Source: Desulfobacteraceae bacterium UBA2174 (GTDB lineage: Bacteria > Desulfobacterota > Desulfobacteria > Desulfobacterales > UBA2174). Taken from it: DNA of 53,064 bases. Shown here in pieces: positions 8,540 through 18,911 of the stretch (position 1 is its first letter; each line of letters opens with the position of its first letter). The stretch spans positions 1-53,064 of the forward strand of contig DCWA01000042.1 of NCBI GenBank assembly GCA_002327445.1. Reading direction: 5' to 3'. A model generated the notes under the pieces. It worked only from the letters and a program-made list of their open reading frames with translations, had not been told where the DNA came from and did not search any database. Both the position numbers and the translations under genes were made by a program.

Positions 8540-8577
8540 GGATCGGATGCCGCCCTTCGGCGGCATCCGATCCGCTT
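8540..8577 (+). terminator. Intrinsic terminator between hemerythrin gene and katG
   Basis: A perfect 15-bp stem (GGATCGGATGCCGCC and its complement) with a CTTC loop is followed by GCTTTTC. It lies downstream of both convergent genes and may act in both directions. Confidence 0.8.
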
Positions 8578-8621
8578 TTCAAGGGATTCGGGTCAAGCCC
8601 ATAGAAATGCGCGCCCTGCGA

Positions 8622-10805
<2,184 letters not shown>

Positions 10806-10923
10806 GTGCTTGCTCCTTTCGCTGTCTGAATGAGGTGCCGAATGCCGTGTGGGTACGCCACCTCCTGTCGAGGGGCTTGCCGATCCCCTGGCAACCACCG
10901 GTCATTTTACCCGGAAAAACAGA

Positions 10924-11366
10924 TCAGACCTTCTCTGCCAGACAATCGCTGCAAATCCCGAAAAAGTCCAATCGGTGAGACAAGACCTTGAAATTCGTCT
11001 CGGAAGCGACCGCCATCTTCATTTCATCCAGGCGATCCAGCTATAGGTCGATGATCTTTCGGCATTTGACGCAGATGATATGGGGATGCGGATAGGGCTT
11101 GTTCCCATCATATCGGTTGCTCCCATCGGGAAAACCCAGCTCCAGAACTTCGCCAAGCAACTTGATCAACATAATATTTCTATAGACTGTGGCAAGACTC
11201 AGGGTCGAGAAGACTCCCTTGATCCGAGCGTGGATCGCCTCCGCACCGGGATGCCCTTCACTTTTGGCGAGCAACCTGGCAATGGCCATGCGTTGATGCG
11301 TGATCTTGTGTCCGCTTTGCGACAACTTTTGGAGAATGACTTCAAATCTTTTTTATGGTCAGCCAT
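10924..11366 (-). pseudogene. perR: Peroxide-responsive repressor PerR (Fur family), interrupted by an amber codon and an N-terminal frameshift
   Basis: The frame 11325-11044 encodes a Fur-family repressor (winged helix LATVYRNIMLIK, metal site PHPHIICVKCRKIIDL) but stops at a TAG at 11043-11041. Reading straight through continues for 38 residues that are clearly the missing dimerisation end, with ASETNFKVLSHRLDFFGIC and the second zinc pair CSDC, to a TGA at 10926-10924. At the 5' end the open frame has only a TTG start. An ATG at 11366 with MADHKK in another frame joins perfectly if a run of six A had seven, giving a usual PerR N-terminus. The gene therefore seems doubly broken, unless these are sequence errors or recoding. 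It lies upstream of katG. Confidence 0.85.
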
Positions 11367-11388
11367 TTACCACCCATTTCTCAATAAG

Positions 11389-11409
11389 AATAATTACCAT
11401 TTAATAATT
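11389..11409. promoter_or_regulatory. Candidate Fur/PerR-type operator
   Basis: The 21-bp inverted repeat AATAATTA-CCATT-TAATAATT lies in the AT-rich gap between divergent perR and the ZraP-like gene, 23 bases upstream of the perR ATG. Base composition and half-site symmetry resemble Fur/PerR boxes, but I can only see the palindrome. Assignment to PerR is inference. Confidence 0.45.
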
Positions 11410-11586
11410 GATATCCCAGAAGTCAATTCCCGTTTCAGCCGCCCAGGCCACAAACCGGTGCCTTTCGAGCCGGAGGTGTTCTTGACATGAAAGGATCGGT
11501 GCATATGAATTTTCAATAATGGGTGCACCGCGGCCACCGGGTTCGCGGAGGCATTTTCAAATCCAGGCCAAGCAGGAGGATTCACC

Positions 11587-12066
11587 ATGAAAAATGGAAA
11601 CGTAGCAAAAGCGCTTCTGGTCGCCGCGCTCGTCTTCGGGGTTGCCGCCCTTGCCTATGCTGGCGATGGGTATGGTCCAGGCTACGGCCGCCACATGATG
11701 GGGCGTGGCGGCATGTGGGGCCACATGATGGATGACGGCCCGGGATACGGGCACATGCGCGGATACATGGGCTGCGGCGCCGATCTCTCAAGAGAGGACG
11801 CTGCCAAACTGGAGGACCTGCGGGAAAAATTCTTCGACCAGACCCGCGATCTTCGCAACACCATTCGGGACAAGCGATTCGCGCTGAATGATGAACTCGA
11901 AAAATCCGATCCGGATCAAGCCAAGGTCATAAATCTGCAAAAAGAGATCAGCGCCCTCGAATCCGAATTCGATCAAAAATCCCTGGCGCATCGGCTCGAA
12001 GTGAGAAAGGCACTCCCGGAAACCGTTTACGGTGCCGGCTATGGCCGAAGGGGAGCCTGTTGGTAA
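11587..12066 (+). CDS. Periplasmic ZraP/Spy-like zinc-resistance or envelope-chaperone protein
   Basis: The 159-residue protein begins with a signal peptide (residues 1-25, cleavage after AYA). It continues with a Gly/Met/His/Tyr-rich segment (RHMMGRGGMWGHMM) able to bind metal, then a helical coiled-coil region from about residue 65 (EDAAKLEDLREKFF). This layout is that of ZraP/CpxP/Spy-family periplasmic proteins, which sense or buffer zinc or act as chaperones. AGGAGG precedes the ATG. It ends in a terminator at 12072 and appears monocistronic, divergent from perR. Confidence 0.8.
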   Translation: MKNGNVAKALLVAALVFGVAALAYAGDGYGPGYGRHMMGRGGMWGHMMDDGPGYGHMRGYMGCGADLSREDAAKLEDLREKFFDQTRDLRNTIRDKRFALNDELEKSDPDQAKVINLQKEISALESEFDQKSLAHRLEVRKALPETVYGAGYGRRGACW

Positions 12067-12071
12067 CCATC

Positions 12072-12104
12072 ATGGCCGCTTGCACCGTGCAGGCGGCCAT
12101 TTTT
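12072..12104 (+). terminator. Intrinsic terminator after the ZraP-like gene
   Basis: ATGGCCGC pairs with GCGGCCAT around a smaller GCAC/GTGC hairpin and is followed directly by TTTT. Confidence 0.75.
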
Positions 12105-12339
12105 GTCCCCCGCCTCGCACCGTTTCCCCCAGCAGCGGATCAAAGGACCGGCACCGTGATCCCCGACGGCATCCCTGAAAACAATCCAGGGGCATTCCGG
12201 TTGATATTTTCGATGCTGAGCTTTTAGTGGATCAATATTATCATTTTGCACTCGTTAAGCCGTGTCGGTTAAGAATCAGCTCGTTTTTTCGCCACCGTAG
12301 CCTTGGTGCGATTCGAATGCTGCTCAAAAGGAGACCGAC

Positions 12340-13428
12340 ATGGGGAAGAACTGGTTTGCCACCCGGTGGGGCATCATCGGCGTGGGGGCGTTGATCGGGG
12401 TGCTGGCCGCCTTGCTTCAGAAACTGGGCAACCCGGGCAACATGGGGATCTGCGTGGCCTGCTTCGAGCGCGACATCGCCGGCGCCCTGGGGCTGCACCG
12501 GGCCGCGGTGGTCCAGTACATCCGGCCGGAGATCATCGGGTTTGTGCTCGGGTCCCTCATCGCCGCCTATCTTTTCAAGGAATACCGGCCGCGCCTGGGT
12601 TCGGCGCTCATTGTTCGGTTCACCCTGGGCATCTTCGCCATGATCGGGGCGCTGGTGTTTCTCGGCTGCCCCTGGCGGGCCGTGCTTCGCCTGGCCGGTG
12701 GCGACGGCAACGCCATCCTCGGCCTGGCCGGCCTGGCCTTCGGGATCTGGATCGGCACCCTGTTCCTCAAAAGCGGCTACAATCTGGGCCGCACCCAAAA
12801 AACCTACGGCTCGGCGGGCTGGCTGATGCCCCTGACCATGATCGGTTTTCTCGCCCTGATGCTGGTCTACCCCCAGGTGCCCGGCCAGCCCCAGAGCGGG
12901 GTCCTGTTTTACAGTCAGAAAGGCCCCGGATCGATGCACGCCCCGCTGCCGGTGTCGCTTGGCGTCGGCCTGCTCATCGGCTTTCTGGCCCAGCGCAGCC
13001 GTTTCTGCACCATGGGCGCCCTGCGCGACCTGATCCTCTTCGGCCAGACCCACCTGTTCGGCGGATTTGTCGCCCTGGTGGTCTTCGCTTTGATCACCAA
13101 TCTCATCGTCGGCCAGTTCAAGCCGGGATTCGCCGGCCAACCGGTGGCCCATACGCTCCATGTCTGGAACTTCGCCGGCATGATGCTCGCCGGCCTGGCC
13201 TTTGCCCTGGCCGGCGGCTGTCCGGGGCGCCAGCTCTTTCTGGCAGGGGAAGGCGACGGGGATTCAGCCGTCTTCGTCTTCGGCATGATCGTCGGCGCCG
13301 GCATCGCCCACAACTTCGGCATGGCCAGCGCCCCCGCCGGCCTCGGCCCCCACGGGATGGCCGCTGTGGTCACCGGTATGGCGGTGTGTTTGTTCATCGG
13401 GTTCACCATGCGTCAAACAGCCAAATAA
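12340..13428 (+). CDS. yedE: YedE-family putative selenium/sulfur transporter
   Basis: The 362-residue integral membrane protein has about ten hydrophobic helices and the conserved cysteine motifs of the YeeE/YedE family: GICVACFERD near residue 45, GCPWR near 108, RFCTMG near 222 and GGCPGRQLF near 300. YeeE imports thiosulfate. The YedE branch is found in genomes with selenium traits next to TusA/YedF and DUF3343 genes, as here. It starts a four-gene plus-strand unit with the tusA-like gene 11 bases downstream. Substrate (selenium versus sulfur compound) is inferred from context only. Confidence 0.88.
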   Translation: MGKNWFATRWGIIGVGALIGVLAALLQKLGNPGNMGICVACFERDIAGALGLHRAAVVQYIRPEIIGFVLGSLIAAYLFKEYRPRLGSALIVRFTLGIFAMIGALVFLGCPWRAVLRLAGGDGNAILGLAGLAFGIWIGTLFLKSGYNLGRTQKTYGSAGWLMPLTMIGFLALMLVYPQVPGQPQSGVLFYSQKGPGSMHAPLPVSLGVGLLIGFLAQRSRFCTMGALRDLILFGQTHLFGGFVALVVFALITNLIVGQFKPGFAGQPVAHTLHVWNFAGMMLAGLAFALAGGCPGRQLFLAGEGDGDSAVFVFGMIVGAGIAHNFGMASAPAGLGPHGMAAVVTGMAVCLFIGFTMRQTAK

Positions 13429-13439
13429 GGAGATCAAAA

Positions 13440-13658
13440 ATGGCGGTGACAGTCGATGCCCGGGGGCTTTCCTGCCCGCAGCCGGTGCTCATGACCCTCA
13501 GCGAGATCAAGAGTGGATCGGACAACGAGATCGTCGTGCTGGTGGATACCGACACGTCCAAGGAAAACGTGAGCCGCGCGGCCGTCAGCCAGGGGTGCAC
13601 GGTCAGGGATGTTGCGCCCGATGGAGAAGGCTACCGGGTCACGGTGACGAGGAAGTGA
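13440..13658 (+). CDS. TusA/SirA-family sulfur (selenium) carrier protein
   Basis: The 72-residue protein is a lone TusA domain with the DARGLSCPQPV motif carrying the persulfide Cys. It has GGAG upstream of its ATG, follows yedE by 11 bases and precedes the DUF3343 gene by one base. It is probably the carrier that receives sulfur or selenium brought in by the YedE transporter. It resembles the N-terminal half of the YedF protein at 5.5-6.2 kb. Confidence 0.9.
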   Translation: MAVTVDARGLSCPQPVLMTLSEIKSGSDNEIVVLVDTDTSKENVSRAAVSQGCTVRDVAPDGEGYRVTVTRK

Positions 13659-13659
13659 A

Positions 13660-14226
13660 ATGGGATTTCTATCTTTTCTGAAAAACGGCATCCGAGGCGG
13701 CGGGGGGCAGGCCGCCGAGGGCACCAAGGCCGACCGCGGGATCCTGATTTTCGAGAGCACCAGCGATGTGATCCGGGCCGAGAACTGCCTCAAGGCGGCC
13801 GGCTGGTCCGTGCGGGTGATGGGGCCGCCGCCGGAGATTCAGCGGGGCTGCGACCTGGTGATCGAGTTTCCCCTCATCGAGCGGCTGGAAATCATGCGCC
13901 TGCTGGACCATGCGAGTGCATCGCCGCTGGAGATGGTGCCGGTAACCGGTCCCCTGCTGGCGCCGGTGGATCTGTTTCAGACCGTCGATTACGGGGGCTG
14001 GCTGATGGTGCGGGCCGCCAACATGAAGATCTGCATCGAGAAGGCCACCGAGACCATCGTCAACATCTCGGGCGGCGGGTGCCCGGACGTGCCCTACCTG
14101 GCCCGGGAGATGGTGGGCAAATCCCTGGCCGAGGCGCCCCGGCCCCGGGAAATCGGCCACACCCTTTGCGGCTACGCTCTGGAACTGGCCCATGAGGAGA
14201 TCTGCCGCCAATGCTCTGCATCGTAG
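13660..14226 (+). CDS. DUF3343 putative Se/S carrier-like protein
   Basis: The 188-residue protein contains a DUF3343 region (residues 25-95, GILIFESTSDVIRAENCLKA and the RGCDLVIEF strand) that is regarded as a putative selenium/sulfur carrier fold. The C-terminal half has NISGGGCPDVPYLA with a conserved Cys and ends in CRQC. It starts one base after the tusA-like stop and overlaps the kinase-like gene by 16 bases, so translation is likely coupled. The function is unproven. Its repeated presence beside yedE and tusA genes suggests a partner role in selenium trafficking. Confidence 0.75.
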   Translation: MGFLSFLKNGIRGGGGQAAEGTKADRGILIFESTSDVIRAENCLKAAGWSVRVMGPPPEIQRGCDLVIEFPLIERLEIMRLLDHASASPLEMVPVTGPLLAPVDLFQTVDYGGWLMVRAANMKICIEKATETIVNISGGGCPDVPYLAREMVGKSLAEAPRPREIGHTLCGYALELAHEEICRQCSAS

Positions 14227-15113
14227 GCACGGTGCCGGAGGCCGGATTCCCCTTGGTCACCGGGCCGGTGCAAATGGAAAACGGGCGGCTGGAAATCGGC
14301 GGACGGACCGTGGCTATCCATCGCGGCACCCCGGCCCTGGTGGGCGCGGTGCTGGCGGCGGCCACGGTGTTGCCCCTGCCGCCGGTGGAAGCCTGGCTGG
14401 TGGGCGACATCGGCCGGGGCGATGGCAGTCGCCGGCTGTACGCCCACATGGAAGCCGAACTGGCGCGCCACCCCTGGACCGTGGTGGTTTTTCACTACCT
14501 CCAGCCGGACGTGGACTGGCACAACCGGGTCCTCTTCGCCGTTGAAAAGATCCGTCCCCGGCCGGTGCTCATCGCCGATGCCGGCTTCATGTATGCCGCC
14601 AAGATGAGCGGCCAGGCCGCAGCCTACGACCTGTTCACGCCGGATGCGGGGGAGCTGGCCTTTCTGGCCGACGAAGATGCGCCCCACCCCTTCTATACCC
14701 GCGGGTTCATCCTGCACCAGGAAGACCGGGTGCCGGAGCTCGTCGAGCGGGCCTATCGACACGCCAACGCAGCCCGGTGGCTGCTGGTCAAGGGCCGCAC
14801 GGATCATCTGGCCGATGAGACCGGCATTCACGAAACGGTCGACGCGCCGGCCAGCGCGGCCATGGAGGCCATGGGCGGCACCGGCGACACGCTCACCGGA
14901 CTGGCGGCGGCTTTCACGGCCGGCGGAATGCCCGTAGAACGGGCCGCCATTCTGGCCGCCCGGGTCAACCGCCTCGCCGGCCACCTGGCCCAGCCGACCC
15001 CGGCCACCCAGATCGAGGCCATCGTGAGGCAGATTCCCCGGGCCTTGAAGCGGGTGCTCGACCCATCGCTCTCGGCGGCGTTTTCTCTCCGACCCGCAAA
15101 AAACAACCCATAA
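14211..15113 (+). CDS. NnrD-like (carbohydrate kinase/ADP-dependent dehydratase fold) protein of the selenium cluster
   Basis: The 300-residue protein has the ribokinase-like fold of NAD(P)H-hydrate dehydratase. Visible are a phosphate-binding GGTGDTLTGLAAAF segment near residue 225, a DAGFMYAAKMSG region near 122 and a TPDAGELAFL motif near 142, which in NnrD is TPHPGEF-like. It lacks the N-terminal epimerase domain of YjeF. Overlap with the DUF3343 gene places it last in the yedE operon. Whether it repairs NADHX or has another substrate in selenium metabolism cannot be told from sequence. Confidence 0.7.
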   Translation: MLCIVGTVPEAGFPLVTGPVQMENGRLEIGGRTVAIHRGTPALVGAVLAAATVLPLPPVEAWLVGDIGRGDGSRRLYAHMEAELARHPWTVVVFHYLQPDVDWHNRVLFAVEKIRPRPVLIADAGFMYAAKMSGQAAAYDLFTPDAGELAFLADEDAPHPFYTRGFILHQEDRVPELVERAYRHANAARWLLVKGRTDHLADETGIHETVDAPASAAMEAMGGTGDTLTGLAAAFTAGGMPVERAAILAARVNRLAGHLAQPTPATQIEAIVRQIPRALKRVLDPSLSAAFSLRPAKNNP

Positions 15114-15234
15114 CGGCGAGTTACGTCCATGCTGGGGGGATTTTCTGGACGCAGCGCCCTGCAAGCGCGGTTGCCGGCCTCTGTCCTGTCCGTATTGGTC
15201 AAGAAGGTGATGGTGGCCTCCAACCCTCTGCAAT

Positions 15235-15545
15235 CCCGAGAAACCCATGGCCACCCCCCTGTCATTCCGAGGAGCCCATGGTCCCCCTGCCATTCCGAGG
15301 AGCTCATGGTCCCCCTGTCATCCAGAAGAGCCCATGGCCACCCCCCTGTCATCCCGAGGAGCAACGCGACGAGGAATCTCCCCGAATCCGCCGACATTTC
15401 CCGCCGTATTCCGGAATGCAGATTCCTCACTTCGTTCGGAATGACTAAGGGAAGAGAGCGTCATCCCGAGGCGCTTGCGACGAGGGATCTCCTGGAGGTG
15501 GCAAGGTTCCTCACCGCGTCAAGAATGGCAGCCATACGCGCCAAT
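15235..15545. repeat. Dispersed CATCCCGAGGAGC repeat, cluster 2
   Basis: Four short copies of a unit of about 27 bases (TGTCATTCCGAGGAGCCCATGG type) lead into a full-length copy. The full copy adds CAACGCGACGAGGAATCTCC, about 45 bases, then an inverted AGATTCCTCACTTCGTTCGG ending in AATGAC. A further degenerate copy follows. The full-length copy can fold into a long hairpin. Confidence 0.85.
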
Positions 15546-15651
15546 CACATCCGAGAACTACAAAAATGACAAAATGCGCTGAAGGCCCGTGAAATCCCCA
15601 ACATCCTTCCCGGACTGATCTTCTTGATCTATTCGTAAAAATTCATTTTCA

Positions 15652-15736
15652 ACCACCAAGGCCACAGAGAATCACAGAGAAAAACATGAAATTTCGATTG
15701 GCTCCCTTTGTGCTCTCTGTGTACTCGGTGGTAATT
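15652..15736. repeat. ACAGAG-type inverted repeat, copy 1
   Basis: CCACCAAGGCCACAGAGAATCACAGAG is mirrored 30 bases later by CTCTCTGTGTACTCGGTGG, forming an imperfect palindrome. A related copy lies at 23.53-23.59 kb at the other end of the xsc operon. Confidence 0.7.
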
Positions 15737-15913
15737 TTTGACTGCTCACCGATATCCACAAAGGCCCTGAACCCCGCCTGGATGCAAACCGGTTCGTCAT
15801 TCCATCGGTTTCCCTTGGTGCCACCGTTTCCGGATGGATGCAAAAGGAATGGCCGGCCACGTTGGCACCGGCCCGAAATACCGGCGCCTGCCCCATCTGC
15901 TGTCGGACTTGAA

Positions 15914-17119
15914 TTAGACGACCAACTGATAGGACTGGCGGGCGATCATGCGCTCCTCGTCGGTGGGAATGACCAGGACCTTGACCTTGCTGTGGGGAGC
16001 GGAGATGAAGCCGGACCGGCCATCCACGGTGCGGTGGTTGGCTTCGGGGTCGAGAATCAGCCCCAATTCATCCCAACCCGCCAGGACCAGGCGGCGCACC
16101 TCTCGGGCGTTTTCCCCGATGCCCCCGGTGAAGACCAGGGCCCGGGCGCCGGAGATCGCGAAGTGGTAGGCGCCGATGTACTTGCGCAGGGTGTGCACGT
16201 ACATCTCCACGGCCAGGGCCGCGTCCGGGTCTCCCTCGGCGCGGGCCGCCATGATGGTCCGCAGGTCGCGGCCGCAGCCGCCGATGGCCTTGAGCCCGCT
16301 TTCGTTGTTGAGCAGATCCACCAGTTGCGCCAGGGTCAGATCCGTGCGGCGCTGCAGGTAAAGCAGCACGGCCGGGTCGAGGTACCCGGCCCGGGTCCCC
16401 ATGATCAACCCCTCCAGGGGGGTGAATCCCATGGACGTGTCCACCGGCCGGCCGCGGGAGAAGGCCGTGATGCTGGCCCCGTTGCCCAGGTGGGCGCTGA
16501 TCAGGTTGAGTTCGCCGAAGGGGATGCCGAGCAGGTCGGCGGCCGCCTGGGTCACGTAGTGGTGGGAGAGGCCGTGGAAACCGAAGCGGCGCACGCCGTA
16601 GCGGTCGTACCATTCCCGCGGCACGGCGTAGCGGTAGGATCTGGCCGGCATGTTGCAGTAGAACGTGGTGTCGAAACAGGCGACCTGGGGCAGATCGGGC
16701 ATCCGCTGCCGGCAGGCCCGCAACACGTCCAGGGCCGGCGGCAGATGCAGGGGGGCAAGCTCCTGGATCGAGGCCAGTTGCGCCATGGCCCGGTCGTCGA
16801 CGCGGGTGGGGCCGGTGAAAATATCCCGGCCGTGCACGACACGGTGGCCCACCAATTCAATGGGGGCCGGCCCTCCCGTCGAGGCCCGGAAGGCTTCGTC
16901 GATGGCGGCCAGAGCCATCGCCAAAGCCTCGGCATGACCGGAACAGGCCTGGATGCACTCATGAGCCGTGCCGCCGGGGCCGGTGCAACAGATGCGGGCC
17001 CGCCCCCGGGTCTCTCCTACCCGCTCGGCGATGCCGCGCAGCAGTTCCTGCTCTTCCGGCATCCGGATCAGCTTGAATTTGAGCGAGGAGCTGCCCGCGT
17101 TGAAGACCAGGACATTCAT
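15914..17119 (-). CDS. ackA: Acetate kinase
   Basis: The 401-residue protein shows the acetate kinase signatures VLVFNAGSSSLKFKL at the N-terminus, GHRVVHG near residue 90, DTTFY near 147, GFHGLSHHYV near 175, AHLGNGAS near 207 and FTGGIGENA near 325. It converts acetyl phosphate and ADP to acetate and ATP. It starts nine bases after the xsc stop, without a clear ribosome binding site of its own. Its placement suggests that it harvests the acetyl phosphate made by Xsc, as the last gene of a six-gene operon. No phosphotransacetylase is adjacent. Confidence 0.96.
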   Translation of the reverse strand: MNVLVFNAGSSSLKFKLIRMPEEQELLRGIAERVGETRGRARICCTGPGGTAHECIQACSGHAEALAMALAAIDEAFRASTGGPAPIELVGHRVVHGRDIFTGPTRVDDRAMAQLASIQELAPLHLPPALDVLRACRQRMPDLPQVACFDTTFYCNMPARSYRYAVPREWYDRYGVRRFGFHGLSHHYVTQAAADLLGIPFGELNLISAHLGNGASITAFSRGRPVDTSMGFTPLEGLIMGTRAGYLDPAVLLYLQRRTDLTLAQLVDLLNNESGLKAIGGCGRDLRTIMAARAEGDPDAALAVEMYVHTLRKYIGAYHFAISGARALVFTGGIGENAREVRRLVLAGWDELGLILDPEANHRTVDGRSGFISAPHSKVKVLVIPTDEERMIARQSYQLVV

Positions 17120-17128
17120 GAGCGTCGA

Positions 17129-18853
17129 TCAGGCATTGAGATGCTTGTACTTGTCCAGATGGCGCACCGGCATCTTGAGGGCGTCGCGCCGGAACGGTTC
17201 CGCCAGAACCTTCGCTCCACCCTCCAGAATGGCGTTGATCACGCAGGGCCGGTTGGAAGCGACGGCCTCGCGCACCGCGTCCCCGACTTGGTCCGGGTGG
17301 TCCACCGTGATCCCCAGTGCCCCCATATCCCTGGCAATACGGGCAAAATCCGGGTTGTCGGGCAAATTGGCGCCCACGAAGCGATTGCCGTAGTAGTCGA
17401 TCTGGTTTTTCTTCTCCGCCCCCCACTCGTAGTTGCAGGCCACGATGGCGATCACGGGAATGTTCTCGCGCACGGCGGTCATCACCTCGGCCAAGCCGCT
17501 GATCCCGAAGGCCCCGTCGCCCTGGAAGGCGATCACGGCCGAATCGGGACTGGCGACCTTGCACCCCAGGGCCGCGCCGTATGCGAAACCGCAGTTGCCC
17601 CAGGAAAGGGCGCTGATGTGCCGGCGTACCCCCTCGAAACGCAGGTAGGCATTGATCATCGAGGCGTTGTTGCCGATGTCGGTGGTGACGATGGCCCCCG
17701 CGGGCAGGGCCCGGGTCCACTCTTGGTGAAAGCGTCGAGGGTGCATGGGTTTGGCCTGATCGCTGGCGCTCCAGGCGTCCAGTTCGGCCTGCCAGGTTTC
17801 CTTCTCGCGCGCCACATCCGCCAGCCGCTCGGCATCGGCGGCGCGCCGGGGCGCCGCGGCTTCGAGCCGCTCCCGCAAGAGGGCGGCGAACTCCCCCACG
17901 TCGCCGCAACTGTACACGTCGGCGCGCTTGGCCAGGCCGAGGGCGCCGACGTTGACATCGCACTGGATCAGGCGTGCCTGGTGCGGCCAGTAGTCGATAT
18001 CGTACTGGGGCAGCGTGCCGAAGGGCCCCAGGCGGGTACCCAGGGCCAGGACCACGTCGGCCTTGGCCAGGATGCGCATGGCGGCCTTGGCGCCGCAGTA
18101 GCCGATGGGGCCGCAGGCCAGCGGGTGGCTGGCCGGAAAGCTGTCGTTGTGCAGGTAGCTGTTGACCACCGGGGCGGTGAGGTATTCGGCCAGGGCCTTG
18201 ACCGGCGCCACGGCGTCCGCCCGGGAGACCCCGCCGCCGGCGATGATCACCGGATAGCGGGCCTGGCTCAGGAGACGAACCGCCGCCTCCACGTCCGCCA
18301 TCGATCCCGGCCCCCGCCGGATCACCGGCGCCGGGTAGATTTCGTCGTTGCACTGGCCGTAGAAAAAATCCCGCGGAATGTTGAGCTGGGTCGGGCCGTT
18401 GAAATTCTTGGCCATATAGAAGGCGCGCCGGGCCAGCTCGGCCATGCGCTGGGGGTGGTTGACGCGCACCTGGTAGACGGTCTGGCGCTCGAACATCGGC
18501 ATCTGGTCCAGTTCCTGGAAGCCGCCGGTGCCGATGCCCATGGAACCGGTCTCCGGCGTGATGGCCACCACCGGGGAATGGGCCCAGTAGGCGGCGGTGA
18601 TGGCCGAAACGAAGTTGGCCGCCCCGGGTCCGTTCTGGCCGATGCAGGCCTGGGGCCGGCCGGTGATCCGCGCCATGCCGTCGGCCGCATGGGCCGCGGC
18701 CTGCTCGTGGGCCACGGGAATGAAGCGGATGCCGGCATCGGGGAACAGATCCAGGGCATCCATGTAGGCGCTGCCCACGATTCCGAAGACGGCGTCGATC
18801 CGCTCCGCCACCAGGGTCTCAACCAATGCTTCCGAAGGGGTCATTTTCGGCAT
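17129..18853 (-). CDS. xsc: Sulfoacetaldehyde acetyltransferase
   Basis: The 574-residue thiamine-diphosphate enzyme matches Xsc more closely than acetolactate synthase. Supporting segments are MTPSEALVETLVAERID at the N-terminus, GIVGSAYMDALDLFP, PVAHEQAAAHAADG with the catalytic Glu, GQNGPG and AYWAHSPVV. ETGSMGIGTGGFQELDQMP and the TPP motif GDGAFG...ACNYEWG complete the set. Xsc cleaves sulfoacetaldehyde with phosphate to sulfite and acetyl phosphate in taurine and isethionate catabolism. AckA follows 9 bases downstream; the SDR gene lies 58 bases upstream. In a sulfate reducer the released sulfite could serve as electron acceptor. Start has GAGGAG upstream. Confidence 0.93.
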   Translation of the reverse strand: MPKMTPSEALVETLVAERIDAVFGIVGSAYMDALDLFPDAGIRFIPVAHEQAAAHAADGMARITGRPQACIGQNGPGAANFVSAITAAYWAHSPVVAITPETGSMGIGTGGFQELDQMPMFERQTVYQVRVNHPQRMAELARRAFYMAKNFNGPTQLNIPRDFFYGQCNDEIYPAPVIRRGPGSMADVEAAVRLLSQARYPVIIAGGGVSRADAVAPVKALAEYLTAPVVNSYLHNDSFPASHPLACGPIGYCGAKAAMRILAKADVVLALGTRLGPFGTLPQYDIDYWPHQARLIQCDVNVGALGLAKRADVYSCGDVGEFAALLRERLEAAAPRRAADAERLADVAREKETWQAELDAWSASDQAKPMHPRRFHQEWTRALPAGAIVTTDIGNNASMINAYLRFEGVRRHISALSWGNCGFAYGAALGCKVASPDSAVIAFQGDGAFGISGLAEVMTAVRENIPVIAIVACNYEWGAEKKNQIDYYGNRFVGANLPDNPDFARIARDMGALGITVDHPDQVGDAVREAVASNRPCVINAILEGGAKVLAEPFRRDALKMPVRHLDKYKHLNA

Positions 18854-18911
18854 GATGGGTTCTCCTCATCCCGCTCTATGGAGGGCGTTTGAAGTTGGAA
18901 TGAATGCCGTC

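Larger units (their letters stand above)
15114..15913. other. Gene-free 800-base spacer with repeats
   Basis: Between the yedE operon and the ackA stop I see no supported gene. The spacer holds the second cluster of CATCCCGAGGAGC repeats (15235-15545) and an ACAGAG inverted repeat (15652-15736). The very long open frame that crosses from here to 18.9 kb on the plus strand is antisense to ackA and xsc and is not a gene. Confidence 0.7.

Noticed and set aside
11041..11043. Pyrrolysine at the TAG in perR
   Set aside because: Nothing in the window supports pyl genes, and the N-terminal frameshift points to decay or sequence error; kept only as a remote option.
15686..18892. Open frame of about 1068 codons on the plus strand
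   Set aside because: It is wholly antisense to ackA and xsc, whose protein motifs are unmistakable; its own sequence is Gly/His/Arg-rich shadow without domain features.
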